A DNA stretch of 64,000 nucleotides from Marinobacter maritimus (GTDB lineage Bacteria; Pseudomonadota; Gammaproteobacteria; Pseudomonadales; Oleiphilaceae), in the NCBI RefSeq assembly GCF_007671675.1, contig NZ_VCGW01000001.1, positions 620,001 to 684,000 on the forward strand, in the 5' to 3' direction. The notes below the pieces were generated by a model. It was not told the origin of the DNA, ran no database searches, and saw only the letters and a program-made list of their open reading frames with translations. The position numbers and the translations under genes were made by a program. Shown piece after piece: positions 22,211 to 31,841 of the stretch (within the stretch, counting starts at the first letter, position 1; every line of letters starts with the position of its first letter).

Positions 22211-24853
22211 CTAACGGGTTTCCGGCAGGGTGCGAATATGGATATCCCGTTGCGGGAAGGGGATGTTGATGCCGGCCTCTGCCATTGCTCTTGTGATGGA
22301 CGCATGTATTTCATGGGATAGCGGCATGATGTCGGGCAGGTCTTTGACAAAAACCCAAACTTCGAAATTGATGCTGCCGCCCGCAAGGCCAACACAGAAA
22401 ACCGCAGGTGCGGGATCGTCCACCACCCGAGCATTGTCATGTGCGACCTGGGTGAGCAGTTCCTGAACCTTGTCCACATCGGATCCGAAAGCGACGTTGG
22501 CATAGAGAATAACGCGGGTAATCGAATCCGACAGCGTCCAGTTGGTCAGATCCTGGGTTACGAAGGTTTTGTTGGGAATAATCTGTTCTTTCCTGTCCCA
22601 GTCCACCAGTGTGGTAGCACGGATGCGTATGCGGGAAACCGTGCCGGTTATGCCATCAATGGTCACCGTATCGCCTACCCGGATCGGGCGTTCAAACAGC
22701 AGGATGATGCCGGATACAAAGTTGGCGACGATTTCCTGCAAGCCAAAGCCAAGCCCCACCCCAAGGGCGGCAATCAGCCACTGGAGCTTGGACCACTGAA
22801 CCCCGATCACGCCAAGACAGATAACCACTCCCAGAAGAACAAGAATGTAGGTGGTAATGGTTGTAATGGCATAACCTGTGCCCGGCTCCAGATTCATTCG
22901 GCTCAGCAGGGTCACCTCCATGGTTCCGGGGAGGTTTTTTGCTGCAAGAACAGTACCGGCGGCTACGAGCAGAGCGAGCAGCAAATCTGCAAGCGTGATG
23001 GGCAGTGGGTCGCCACCCTGCAGGTCAGTGGCAATGGTCCACAGAGTAATATCATTGAACAGTTGCAATGCCGGTATGACACTCGCCCACAGAAACAGCA
23101 GGCCGGTGATGGCAAGAGCAGAGACAATTATTCTCAGTAACGAAGAGCTCTGTTGGCTGATGTCCTTGAGATTCATCTCGGGCATGTCGAGGTTCTGAAG
23201 CACGCCTTCGCCGGACGTATCTGCTGACTCCCGGGCTTCCGCTGCCCTGCGCTCAGCAGCGCGTTGTTCTCGCAGACGCTCAAGGGTGAGTCTGCGCTCA
23301 CGCACAGACAGCGCTCTCAAGCCTACATAGTAAATAAGTGTGTTAAAGGCCAACCAACAGATGGTAACGAACAGGTTGCGTTCAAGTTGCAGGGCCGTGT
23401 AGTGATAACCGATCAGCGACGCTGCGGCCAGGACAAGGGGGCCTGCTACCGCCGTCACATGAAGCAGCATTAAAAAATTACTGTCGAGTTTGCCAGCACG
23501 CACCGCCTCCATGATCCGGTGCGCGAACAAGGATAATACGATGGAAACCAGAGTAAAAAGCAGGCGGCCAAGGCTGTCATCAAATTGTGCGCCTTCAGGC
23601 GTCGAGTTTGTCGACGTGGTGATCACGGTCACCGGTACAACAAACGCCATCAGCACGGGCAATTTGCGACGGATAACCAGCAGGGTGTTGGTGTTCCAGT
23701 GAAAGTGGCTTTCTCCAAGCCCTTGTTTGCGGGCAACGTTACGCACAAAAGCGAGCAAAAACATGATAAAGGCGGCGGCCGTGAAGCCTTTTGAGAGCGC
23801 CGCGTAAAAAGCATTTCCTTCCATCAGCAACAAGGCCGCGAGAGAGAACAATAGTACGCCCGGTAGCGACAGCAGAATGCTGTTGATCAGTGCCTGCAAT
23901 GTAAAAATGGTCCGGTCCTGCCCAACGTTTCCGATATGTTGGCTGTTGCCCCGAAGATTGTTCTTGATCGCTTTGCGCTTTATCAGCAAAACGATAAGGA
24001 ATAGCGTGACAAGCCCCATGCGCGCGCCGCGTTCGTTTACAGAGCGGGTGAGGCTGTCACTCAGCACATCAATACTTAGTTGGGAGAAAAACCATCTGGC
24101 GGATTGGTAAAGCTCCCCTGCGGTTTTCATACTGACTGCGGCCGCGCTGGGGAGCCAGAACAGACGTTGCTGCAAAAGTTTCTGGTATTCCTGAACCTGA
24201 TCCTGAAGGGTCGTCACAGTGCTGTAGTATTCATTGAGCACATCGATGTGCTCCGTCACGGCTTTGTGCAACCCACGCAGCAATTCTGCACGCTGGTTGC
24301 GCAGTTGGCCGCGGGCATCGTCACCCGGTTCTGCTATCGCTTCAAATTCCTCCAGCCTCAGCTGTTCTTCTCTTGCAGTAGAGAGCTTGTCCTCAATGCC
24401 CTCAATAAGCTCGCTGGCAATACTCTGTCTTTGCAGGCGCTCAAGCCTCTGTTTCAAAAGGTCGGCATAGCTGGCGGTCAGATTGAGCCCAGCTTTCTCA
24501 AGCCTCAGCTCAAAGCTTTTGTACTCATCCTGCAGGCGGGTCAGAATGGACTCGGCATAGGTCAACCTCTCCCGGCTTTCCCGAACCGCAGCCTGGCGTT
24601 GTTCGAGCGCCGCCTGCAGCGCACGAACCTGTTGCTGTATGTCGGCATTGATCGCATCGGGCAGTTTGATTTCCGGAGGCGTGTCTGTGTTTTCCTCCAA
24701 TTCAGGTTGTACCGCCGGGCGTGCTTCCTCCGGTTGCTCGGGATCCTTCTCGCTGGTGTCTTCGGCCAAGGCAGCGAAGGTGGAAAAGCAGAGCAGAAGA
24801 ACCCCGGCCAGCCATGTTGTTAAAAATGCATAACGGGTTGGGCGTTGCTTCAT
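22211..24853 (-). CDS. MscS-family mechanosensitive ion channel, large form (MscK/MscM-like)
   Basis: An 880-residue protein. A signal-like segment (about 10-30) is followed by a periplasmic coiled-coil-rich region (about 60-260), then roughly ten membrane helices. A C-terminal MscS core contains the pore helix (WLIAALGVGLGFGLQEIVANFVSG, near 700) and the beta domain (LLFERPIRVGDTVTIDGITGTV). It should open under membrane tension to release solutes during hypo-osmotic shock. It is shorter than E. coli MscK or MscM (about 1100 residues) but has the same order of parts. It lies 70 bp downstream of a phosphodiesterase gene on the same strand. Confidence 0.9.
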   Translation of the reverse strand: MKQRPTRYAFLTTWLAGVLLLCFSTFAALAEDTSEKDPEQPEEARPAVQPELEENTDTPPEIKLPDAINADIQQQVRALQAALEQRQAAVRESRERLTYAESILTRLQDEYKSFELRLEKAGLNLTASYADLLKQRLERLQRQSIASELIEGIEDKLSTAREEQLRLEEFEAIAEPGDDARGQLRNQRAELLRGLHKAVTEHIDVLNEYYSTVTTLQDQVQEYQKLLQQRLFWLPSAAAVSMKTAGELYQSARWFFSQLSIDVLSDSLTRSVNERGARMGLVTLFLIVLLIKRKAIKNNLRGNSQHIGNVGQDRTIFTLQALINSILLSLPGVLLFSLAALLLMEGNAFYAALSKGFTAAAFIMFLLAFVRNVARKQGLGESHFHWNTNTLLVIRRKLPVLMAFVVPVTVITTSTNSTPEGAQFDDSLGRLLFTLVSIVLSLFAHRIMEAVRAGKLDSNFLMLLHVTAVAGPLVLAAASLIGYHYTALQLERNLFVTICWLAFNTLIYYVGLRALSVRERRLTLERLREQRAAERRAAEARESADTSGEGVLQNLDMPEMNLKDISQQSSSLLRIIVSALAITGLLFLWASVIPALQLFNDITLWTIATDLQGGDPLPITLADLLLALLVAAGTVLAAKNLPGTMEVTLLSRMNLEPGTGYAITTITTYILVLLGVVICLGVIGVQWSKLQWLIAALGVGLGFGLQEIVANFVSGIILLFERPIRVGDTVTIDGITGTVSRIRIRATTLVDWDRKEQIIPNKTFVTQDLTNWTLSDSITRVILYANVAFGSDVDKVQELLTQVAHDNARVVDDPAPAVFCVGLAGGSINFEVWVFVKDLPDIMPLSHEIHASITRAMAEAGINIPFPQRDIHIRTLPETR

Positions 24854-24923
24854 GTGTTTGCGTTCCTTGCCTGGTCGGTTGCAGCTGAGTGTTGATTCAA
24901 GGTTAGACTATTTCATCTGCGCA

Positions 24924-26729
24924 TCAACGCAACCAGTTGTGGAGCTTGGTTGCCAGCAATTCGGTATCAGAAAGGTTTTTCCGTTCCTGAAGGATGTCGG
25001 CAAGCATCTCTGGGCGGTCCGTAATAATGTTATCCACACCCATGTCGATAAAGCGTGACATCTCATCCGGATGGTTAACGGTCCATACATGCAGCTCGTT
25101 TTCTGCCCTGTGGGCTCTTGCAATGGTTGCCGGCGTTACCCGGTTTGCACGCAGTGCCAGTATGTCGTAGTTATCTGTCCACAAAGGCCCCATCACAAAC
25201 TGTGCGATCAGTGCTGTTTTCAGTCGAGGTTCCCGTCTTTTTGCCTCCTGAAGGGTCAGCCAGTCTGAGGCAGCAACGATTGTTCCATCTACGGCTTCCA
25301 TGTGCTGGAGAAGCTCGACGACAGTTTGCGTCAGATGCGGTGTGTTGCGGTCAGGCTTCAGCTCGATAAAAAGCTTTGCCCGACCATTGGCAGTCTCCAG
25401 AGCCTGGGCCAGCGTTGCAATCCTGTCTTCCGAAAAATCGATGCTGAACCAACTCCCGGCATCAAGATCCCGGATGTCCTCATAGCGGACATCGCTGACT
25501 CGCTCTTTTAAACCAAAAATCCGGCTCATGTCTGCGTCGTGCCAAAGAACCGGTACACCGTCCGCCGTCAATTGCACATCGATTTCGACATAGTCTGCGC
25601 CACCCTCTATAGCTTGCTCGATGGAGCTAAGAGTATTCTCCGGTGCTGCCAGCGAACTGCCTCGGTGCGCTGTTATTGTGACATCTTCCCTTTGCTCAAG
25701 TGCACCAAACACCAGCCAGGCCTGGCTGAGTGCAAGTACGACCACGAACAGTTCGGCCGCCCAAGCTTTGAATCCGGCATGCTCTGGTATGGTGAGGCGT
25801 TCAGCGATGCGCTTAGCTGACACGACACCGCTTGCCCTTTGGTGCAGGCTGACAATGAATGCACCGTAAACCGAGGCGCCCAGAAACGTCACTGCAATGC
25901 CTATAAAAATATAGGCAGCGATAAACACAAGCACCACTGTCGCAAGCATGTCTTTATGAGCTTGCAGGGCAGCAAACATGCCTGTGGCGATCTGATCGAA
26001 CGCGAACGCCACCAGAACAGGCAATAGCATCAGAGCTATCAGCCCGCAGAGCAGCAAACCGCTGGCTTGCCCTTTCTGCCCCCGGGTCAGCCGTGTGCTT
26101 TCCTTTAGCGCCTCAGTGGGCGAGCGGCTCTGTAACATCAGGCAAGGCACAGCCAATATCCAGCGCAAGTAGAGAAAACCGTTGCATAGAAGAATGCCAA
26201 GGCCTGAAAGCGTCGCACAGGCGATAAACCACCAGAGCTCGGGTGGCTTTTCAACTCGCAGCAGATAGGGGTCGTACAGGTTAAGTAGCCATGACCATGC
26301 CAGCCCGGTTATAGCAAGGAAGGGCAGGGCGATCATCAGATGTGTGAACACCTGAAGCAGGGTCAACTTTATCAGCGGCAGGAGGCTGCGGGTCGTTCCC
26401 CAGAGAGCGCGAAGTGCCGTCCGGTAGGGCTGACGATGTGGCGCTGCCGCAATGAGCGTGATGCCGGCCTGTTGCAGCACGAATGTCAGTGCCGCTAAAT
26501 TAAGGCTGACCACCACCCAGAGGATGCCGCCAGGAGATATCAGGAACTCGATGATCCCACCCGTGCTGATGGCCCCTTCTCCCGTTACAGGGCGCAATGA
26601 CGCCAGTGCCCATGAAAGCGTTGGCGTAATAACAGCCAGTGCGAGGCCGGAAAAAAACAGATAGAACGTCAGGAGCGCCCTGCGATGGAGCCGAAGAATG
26701 TTCAATGTGCTGGCTATCAACGTTCTCAT
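24924..26729 (-). CDS. Membrane-anchored glycerophosphodiester phosphodiesterase
   Basis: A 601-residue protein with two parts. Residues 1-345 form about eight membrane helices of the GDPD-associated membrane domain. Residues 350-590 form a GDPD TIM barrel starting at TAHRGSSLAAPENT, with catalytic His355 and the Glu/Asp metal ligands in YVEIDVQLTADGVPVLWHD. It hydrolyses glycerophosphodiesters to glycerol-3-phosphate and an alcohol, here tethered to the inner membrane. The gene lies between the phosphotransferase-like sulfatase (48 bp) and the mechanosensitive channel (70 bp), all on the minus strand, which suggests a joint envelope or osmotic role. Confidence 0.88.
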   Translation of the reverse strand: MRTLIASTLNILRLHRRALLTFYLFFSGLALAVITPTLSWALASLRPVTGEGAISTGGIIEFLISPGGILWVVVSLNLAALTFVLQQAGITLIAAAPHRQPYRTALRALWGTTRSLLPLIKLTLLQVFTHLMIALPFLAITGLAWSWLLNLYDPYLLRVEKPPELWWFIACATLSGLGILLCNGFLYLRWILAVPCLMLQSRSPTEALKESTRLTRGQKGQASGLLLCGLIALMLLPVLVAFAFDQIATGMFAALQAHKDMLATVVLVFIAAYIFIGIAVTFLGASVYGAFIVSLHQRASGVVSAKRIAERLTIPEHAGFKAWAAELFVVVLALSQAWLVFGALEQREDVTITAHRGSSLAAPENTLSSIEQAIEGGADYVEIDVQLTADGVPVLWHDADMSRIFGLKERVSDVRYEDIRDLDAGSWFSIDFSEDRIATLAQALETANGRAKLFIELKPDRNTPHLTQTVVELLQHMEAVDGTIVAASDWLTLQEAKRREPRLKTALIAQFVMGPLWTDNYDILALRANRVTPATIARAHRAENELHVWTVNHPDEMSRFIDMGVDNIITDRPEMLADILQERKNLSDTELLATKLHNWLR

Positions 26730-26777
26730 AGATCAGGGATTTCAGAGGTCTGAATGCCGTTTGGTGTGTATCAGGTA

Positions 26778-28646
26778 CTAATTAGTCGGTGTCAGCATGG
26801 TTGCGTTTTTAAACAGGGCCATGCGTTCTTCCAGCGAGAGAAAGGGCGGCTTGTCTGCTTCCCTGAAAGAGCCGAAGACCCGGTCAGGATTGAACATCCA
26901 TGAAGTGCAACGAGTAAGCAGCTCTGTGCAAGCCAACAATTCTCCTTTTTCCCTGAGAAAGTACTTGAGCCCGGTATAGGTGTCTGCAAGGAGTATGTCT
27001 CTGGGCGTCTGATCGATTTGGACCAGCAGGCTGCGGCCAATCATATCGCCTGCGTATTCGCCACGACCGGTGGCGTCCAGGATGGTCAGAGGAATATCCA
27101 GTTGTGCGGTGATCGTGTTTGGGTCTGCATATCCCTGAAGGTCCTTCGGGTCTGGCGGGCGAACCGCGAGCATTCCCAGATTGCTGTTCAGTGGCAAGGT
27201 TTCATGGTCTGCTCGCACAAAGCCTCCCGACTCATCGGACGTCAGTATGACAAGGGTGTCGTCCAGTGTTCCGTTTGCTGCCAAGTCCTCAAGAAAGTGT
27301 CCGAGGGATTTCTCCATGACCTTCATGGCGTCGCGTCGAGCCTGCTGGGGCTGCAATAAAGGGACCTCAGTTGCAGCTTCCTCACTGTTCGACGCTGTTT
27401 TCTCCAGATCCTGCTCTGCCTTTTCGCCAATATCGAAAGGGTGATGGGTGCCGATGTTGAGAAGCGTAACAAACCAGGGTGAGTTGCTCCGGTCCAGTTC
27501 TTTCAGGCGCCGGGCAACATTGGGAAAGTACACCGGGTCGGCCGGGCCCCAGCCTTCTATGTCTTCGGCGTTATTGAACGCCTCCGCTCCCGTTACGTCC
27601 AGGAAGCCCGCTTTCGGCATGAACTCATCTTTTTGCATGTAGCTGGTTGGCGCTGCCTGCCAGTAAGCGGTGTGATAACCAGCATCGCGGAGCTTGGCGG
27701 GCAGGCAGTCTGGGGTGGCGCGTTCCTCAGCTACGTCGAGCAGTTTTCTGGAGACTCTACGGAAATCCGGATAGCGCCCACAGACAATTGAAAAAGTGCC
27801 GCGATCCGTTTGACGTTCCAGGCTGAGGTGGTTGCGGTACATCCGGAACCCCTGCGCTTTCAGTACGCTTTCCAGGCTGTCCAGTGTGATCAGTGGCTGC
27901 AGGTCGTGGTACTGGCTGACCTCCGGAAAGTAGCCGGCCGACAAGCCTTCAATCATGATAAGTAGTACATTTGGCGGCTTGTCTACGGAGTTGGCTTCAA
28001 CGCGCTGGTAGAAGAAATTGGTTTCTTCCTCGTTGTTATCAGTGGGCGTTCCGGCAATCTCAACCGCTTCATCGCCAATTGCTGTACCCAGTGGGTTTAT
28101 GGCGGTGGCAGGAACCTGAGCCAGTGTGCTTGCCACCACGTTGTTGGCCGGGGTGGTCAAGCTTGGGAATGACATGGCGTATACCGCCAGCATCGCTGCA
28201 CCGGCGGCGAGCAGTCCGATGGATCCCCGTGGCGGGCTCGGAACCAGTGACCGGTGCAGTCGATGTAGCCCCCATGCGAGGAGCAGATAGAAGGGCAGCA
28301 GGGCAAGATGGACATTAAGCAGGCTGCCGCTTATAAAGGTAGGATCCATGCCCTTGCTCGCGAACGCCAGTTGAAACAAGGTGCCGTGTGCCGTCAGATG
28401 CATCCCGGCGACGTAGGCGGCAAAACCGAGCAATACGACCAGCGCCGCTCGCAGGGGGCCTCGCGTTATTGTCAGCAGTATGGCGAGAACAAACGCGCCG
28501 ACCAAATCGCTCCCAATCATTCCGACCGTGCTTGGCCAGACGCCGCTTTGCAGGATCAGACCAGCACGGATCAGCAGAAGCCAGCCCCATGCGAGCAGAA
28601 CGGTCAGTAAAAAACGGCGATCCCCGAGGGTCGCAGCGAGTCTCAT
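26778..28646 (-). CDS. Sulfatase-fold membrane phosphotransferase (LTA synthase/OPG transferase-like)
   Basis: A 622-residue protein. About five N-terminal membrane helices (to about residue 185) precede an extracytoplasmic alkaline-phosphatase-superfamily domain. It begins PPNVLLIMIEGLSAGYF (metal-binding Glu near 237) and has the putative nucleophile Thr280 or Thr284 in RQTDRGTFSIVCGRYP. The C-terminal metal motif reads TSDESGGF with Asp471-Glu472, where the family normally has Asp-His. Members move phosphoglycerol or phosphoethanolamine groups from phospholipids to glycans or lipids. Its neighbour is a glycerophosphodiester phosphodiesterase, consistent with phosphoglycerol chemistry. Acceptor unknown. 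Confidence 0.8.
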   Translation of the reverse strand: MRLAATLGDRRFLLTVLLAWGWLLLIRAGLILQSGVWPSTVGMIGSDLVGAFVLAILLTITRGPLRAALVVLLGFAAYVAGMHLTAHGTLFQLAFASKGMDPTFISGSLLNVHLALLPFYLLLAWGLHRLHRSLVPSPPRGSIGLLAAGAAMLAVYAMSFPSLTTPANNVVASTLAQVPATAINPLGTAIGDEAVEIAGTPTDNNEEETNFFYQRVEANSVDKPPNVLLIMIEGLSAGYFPEVSQYHDLQPLITLDSLESVLKAQGFRMYRNHLSLERQTDRGTFSIVCGRYPDFRRVSRKLLDVAEERATPDCLPAKLRDAGYHTAYWQAAPTSYMQKDEFMPKAGFLDVTGAEAFNNAEDIEGWGPADPVYFPNVARRLKELDRSNSPWFVTLLNIGTHHPFDIGEKAEQDLEKTASNSEEAATEVPLLQPQQARRDAMKVMEKSLGHFLEDLAANGTLDDTLVILTSDESGGFVRADHETLPLNSNLGMLAVRPPDPKDLQGYADPNTITAQLDIPLTILDATGRGEYAGDMIGRSLLVQIDQTPRDILLADTYTGLKYFLREKGELLACTELLTRCTSWMFNPDRVFGSFREADKPPFLSLEERMALFKNATMLTPTN

Positions 28647-28777
28647 GGCGATTGCAGTCCCGTGTACAGTGTCTTTATACAGTACGCGTTCGTGGATCGG
28701 GCATTCAACCGCTACACCCTATATGGAGGCCTCTGTGTCGCAGATTTAATCCATGGGAAAGGTTGCGTGCTGAGCTG

Positions 28778-29503
28778 TTACAGCGGAGCTTTTTTCAGCT
28801 CAGGCTCCAGCCCCGGATTCGCTTCCAGCCACCAAAGGTTCGTATCCCAGTCGCCGAGAACAATCCGTTTAGCGGTTTTGTTGTTCACTTTCAGGGCGTG
28901 CTCGGCGGGCCTGTGGGTGTGGCCATGGATAAGTCGTGGCACATCATGGGCTTCCATAACGCGCACGACTTCGTCTGGCGTCACATCCATTATGCCCTCG
29001 GCTTTGTCACGGTTTGTGGCCATGCTCATTTCCCGAAGCTGTCGGGCCATTTGCTGGCGGTCTTTGAGAGGTCGGGCAAGAATGAGCTTCTGAGTTTTCG
29101 GGTTGCGCATGTTGGCACGAAATTTCTGATATTCGACGTCGGCCGTACACAGGCTGTCACCGTGCATCAACAGGGTAGGGGTGCCGTACAGGTCAATAAG
29201 CGTGGGGTCGTCCAGCAATGTCGCACCTGCGCGGGCGCAAAAGTCTTCGCCCAGCAAAAAATCCCGGTTGCCGTGCATCAGAAAAATACGAGTGCCGTTG
29301 TCGCTCAAGGTGCGCAGCGCGGCTGCTACCTGCTCCTGCAACGGCGTGTGCTCATCGTCACCAATCCAGGCTTCAAAAAAATCACCCAGGATGTACAGTT
29401 GCTCTGCTCCCGGCGCTTTTTCCTTCAAAAAGCGGAGAAACGCCCCGGTTATGTCGGGGCGTGACTCTTCCAGATGGAGATCGGAAATAAACAGCGTGGT
29501 CAC
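28778..29503 (-). CDS. lpxH: UDP-2,3-diacylglucosamine diphosphatase LpxH
   Basis: A 241-residue metallophosphoesterase of lipid A synthesis that cleaves UDP-2,3-diacylglucosamine to lipid X and UMP at the inner membrane. Metal-binding blocks are FISDLHLEE (near 5), [14 protein letters not shown] (near 37), MHGNRDF (near 75) and IHGHTHRP (near 194). The start is a GTG at 29503 that overlaps the TGA of ppiB by four bases (GTGA), so translation is coupled. The ppiB-lpxH order is common in gammaproteobacteria. Confidence 0.95.
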   Translation of the reverse strand: MTTLFISDLHLEESRPDITGAFLRFLKEKAPGAEQLYILGDFFEAWIGDDEHTPLQEQVAAALRTLSDNGTRIFLMHGNRDFLLGEDFCARAGATLLDDPTLIDLYGTPTLLMHGDSLCTADVEYQKFRANMRNPKTQKLILARPLKDRQQMARQLREMSMATNRDKAEGIMDVTPDEVVRVMEAHDVPRLIHGHTHRPAEHALKVNNKTAKRIVLGDWDTNLWWLEANPGLEPELKKAPL

Positions 29504-30009
29504 GCTGCGCCTCCGTCCTCTATAACGCTGGCTTTCTCGATTACCACGTCCTCGTGGGGGACGTCCTGGTGACCTGCGTCCATAGTGGTGCGTACAGCGC
29601 GTATGGCGTCGACGGTATCCATACCTTCTACTACCTTGCCGAATACACAGTAGCCCCAGCCTTCTGCATTCTTGGCGGTGTGATCCAGAAAGCCGTTGTT
29701 CTCAACGTTGATAAAGAACTGAGCGGAGGCGGAGTGAGGATCCATGGTGCGGGCCATGGCGACGGTGCCTTTCATGTTGCTCAGGCCGTTATCGGCTTCG
29801 TTCTTGATGGGCTCACGGGTCTTTCGTGCAGTCATGCCGGGCTCAAAGCCGCCGCCCTGAACCATGAAGTTGCTGATTACCCTGTGAAAAATCAGGCCGT
29901 CGTAGAAACCGTCGCGAACATATTGTTCAAAGTTTTTGGCGGTTTCAGGCGCCTTTTCGTAATCCAGTTCGAGCTTGATATCGCCGTGATTGGTTGTCAG
30001 CAGAATCAT
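29500..30009 (-). CDS. ppiB: Cytoplasmic peptidyl-prolyl cis-trans isomerase B (cyclophilin)
   Basis: A 169-residue cyclophilin starting [22 protein letters not shown] take the ATG at 30009 with a CAGGAAACC ribosome site. An upstream in-frame start at 30126 would add an unrelated leader across the promoter region. Active-site residues are visible in [13 protein letters not shown] (catalytic Arg) and in [17 protein letters not shown]. There is no signal peptide. It is divergent from glnS with a 136-bp gap. Confidence 0.94.
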   Translation of the reverse strand: MILLTTNHGDIKLELDYEKAPETAKNFEQYVRDGFYDGLIFHRVISNFMVQGGGFEPGMTARKTREPIKNEADNGLSNMKGTVAMARTMDPHSASAQFFINVENNGFLDHTAKNAEGWGYCVFGKVVEGMDTVDAIRAVRTTMDAGHQDVPHEDVVIEKASVIEDGGAA

Positions 30010-30102
30010 CAGGGTTTCCTGTTCGTTGGGTTTGAATCGGTTAAAGCCGGTATTGTACTCAAGAGTTTCCAGCGATGCATGAGTCCGGCACTGATTTATG
30101 AG

Positions 30103-30108
30103 TATAAT
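30103..30108 (+). promoter_or_regulatory. Sigma-70 -10 box upstream of glnS
   Basis: A perfect TATAAT hexamer 38 bp before the glnS start codon. The hexamer 17 bp upstream (TGAGTC) is only a weak -35, so the promoter may depend on an activator or on upstream AT-rich contacts. Confidence 0.5.
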
Positions 30109-30145
30109 AGCCGGTTTACGACCCACTTCTTTTAGCAGAGATTGT

Positions 30146-31816
30146 ATGAGCGCCGAGTCGAAGAAAGCCCATAATTTTATTCAGAGCCTGATCGAAGACG
30201 CCGTATCCAAAGGCGAACATACCGGTCAGGTGGTGACCCGTTTCCCGCCTGAGCCCAATGGCTACCTGCACGTCGGCCATGCCAAATCCATCTGCCTCAA
30301 TTTTGGTATCGCCGAGACATTTGACGGCGAATGTACTCTGCGGTTTGACGATACCAACCCGGAGAAGGAGAGCCAGGAGTATATCGACGCCATCAAGAAG
30401 GATGTGGAATGGCTGGGCTTCACATGGTCCGGAGAGGTGCGTTATGCCTCCGACTACTTTGATTCGATCTATGGCTTTGCTGAAGAGCTGATTGAGAAGG
30501 GCAAGGCCTATGTGTGTGCGTTATCTGCTGACGAAATGGCGGAATATCGTGGCAGCCTGAAAGAACCCGGCAGAAACAGCCCGTACCGCGATCGCCCGGC
30601 GGATGAAAGTCTCTCGCTTTTCCGTGACATGCGAGATGGTAAATTCAAAAATGGCGAGCTGGTGTTGCGGGCGAAAATAGATATGGCGTCCCCTAACATC
30701 AATATGCGAGACCCCATTCTCTACCGCATTCGTTACGCTGAGCATCACCAGACGGGCGATAAATGGTGCATCTATCCGATGTACGATTTCACTCACCCCA
30801 TCTCCGATGCCATGGAGGGAATTACGCACTCGCTGTGCACTCTGGAGTTTGAAGACCACCGCCCCCTTTATGACTGGGTGCTGGAAAACATCAGTGCGCC
30901 CTGCCAGCCGCGGCAAATCGAGTTCGCCCGCCTGAACCTGAATTACACAATTACCAGCAAGCGCAAGCTCAAGCGCCTGGTGGATGAACACCTGGTAGAT
31001 GGGTGGGACGACCCACGCATGCCCACCATTTCCGGTATGCGTCGCCGGGGCTACACTCCGGAATCCCTGCGCACGTTCTGCGATATGATCGGTGTGAACA
31101 AGGCCGGCGGTACTGTGGATATGGGCATGCTGGAGTTTGCCATCCGGGAAGACCTGAACACACGGTCGCCCCGTGCCATGTGTGTGATGCGCCCGTTAAA
31201 GGTGATATTGACCAATTACCCTGCGGACAAGACGGAAACCCTGGTGTTGCCGGTACACCCGCAGAACCCGGACATGGGGCAGCGTGAAGTTACCTGGAGT
31301 CAGACTCTTTATATCGACCGGGAAGACTTCGTTGAAGAGGCGCCGCGCAAGTGGAAGCGCCTGGCGCCGGAGCAGGCGGTCCGCCTGCGCGGCGGCTATG
31401 TGATGACCTGTAAGGAAGTTGTGCGGGATGCCAGCGGCGAGATCGTCGAGCTGCGTTGCGAATATGACCCGGCCACGCTGGGTGTGAACCCCGAGGGTTA
31501 TAAGCCCAACGGCGTTATCCACTGGGTGTCCGAGAGCAACAGCGTGGACTGTGATATCAATCTGTACGATCGCCTGTTCAATCACGAATCACCGGACAGC
31601 GACAAGGAAGGCGACTTCGTCGATCACATTAATCCGCAATCGCTCGTGGTGCTCAAGGGCGCGCGGGTAGAGCAAAGCCTGGCAACGCCGCTGACGGACC
31701 TGCCATACCAGTTCGAGCGCGAAGGGTACTTCTTCTGTGATCAGGAGCTGACGGCCAAAGCCGGCAAGCCGGTATTCAATCGCACCGTTACCTTGCGGGA
31801 TTCCTGGGGTAAATGA
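30146..31816 (+). CDS. glnS: Glutaminyl-tRNA synthetase
   Basis: A 556-residue class Ic synthetase that charges tRNA-Gln. The HIGH-type motif is [15 protein letters not shown] near residue 32, and the KMSKS-type loop is in [10 protein letters not shown] near 268. The C-terminal anticodon-binding beta-barrels complete a length close to the E. coli enzyme (554). The ATG at 30146 matches the usual [15 protein letters not shown] start; an in-frame upstream ATG at 30098 lies in the promoter. cysS follows 25 bp downstream. Confidence 0.97.
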   Translation: MSAESKKAHNFIQSLIEDAVSKGEHTGQVVTRFPPEPNGYLHVGHAKSICLNFGIAETFDGECTLRFDDTNPEKESQEYIDAIKKDVEWLGFTWSGEVRYASDYFDSIYGFAEELIEKGKAYVCALSADEMAEYRGSLKEPGRNSPYRDRPADESLSLFRDMRDGKFKNGELVLRAKIDMASPNINMRDPILYRIRYAEHHQTGDKWCIYPMYDFTHPISDAMEGITHSLCTLEFEDHRPLYDWVLENISAPCQPRQIEFARLNLNYTITSKRKLKRLVDEHLVDGWDDPRMPTISGMRRRGYTPESLRTFCDMIGVNKAGGTVDMGMLEFAIREDLNTRSPRAMCVMRPLKVILTNYPADKTETLVLPVHPQNPDMGQREVTWSQTLYIDREDFVEEAPRKWKRLAPEQAVRLRGGYVMTCKEVVRDASGEIVELRCEYDPATLGVNPEGYKPNGVIHWVSESNSVDCDINLYDRLFNHESPDSDKEGDFVDHINPQSLVVLKGARVEQSLATPLTDLPYQFEREGYFFCDQELTAKAGKPVFNRTVTLRDSWGK

Positions 31817-31841
31817 GGGGTAAGCATTAGGGAGACCAGCT

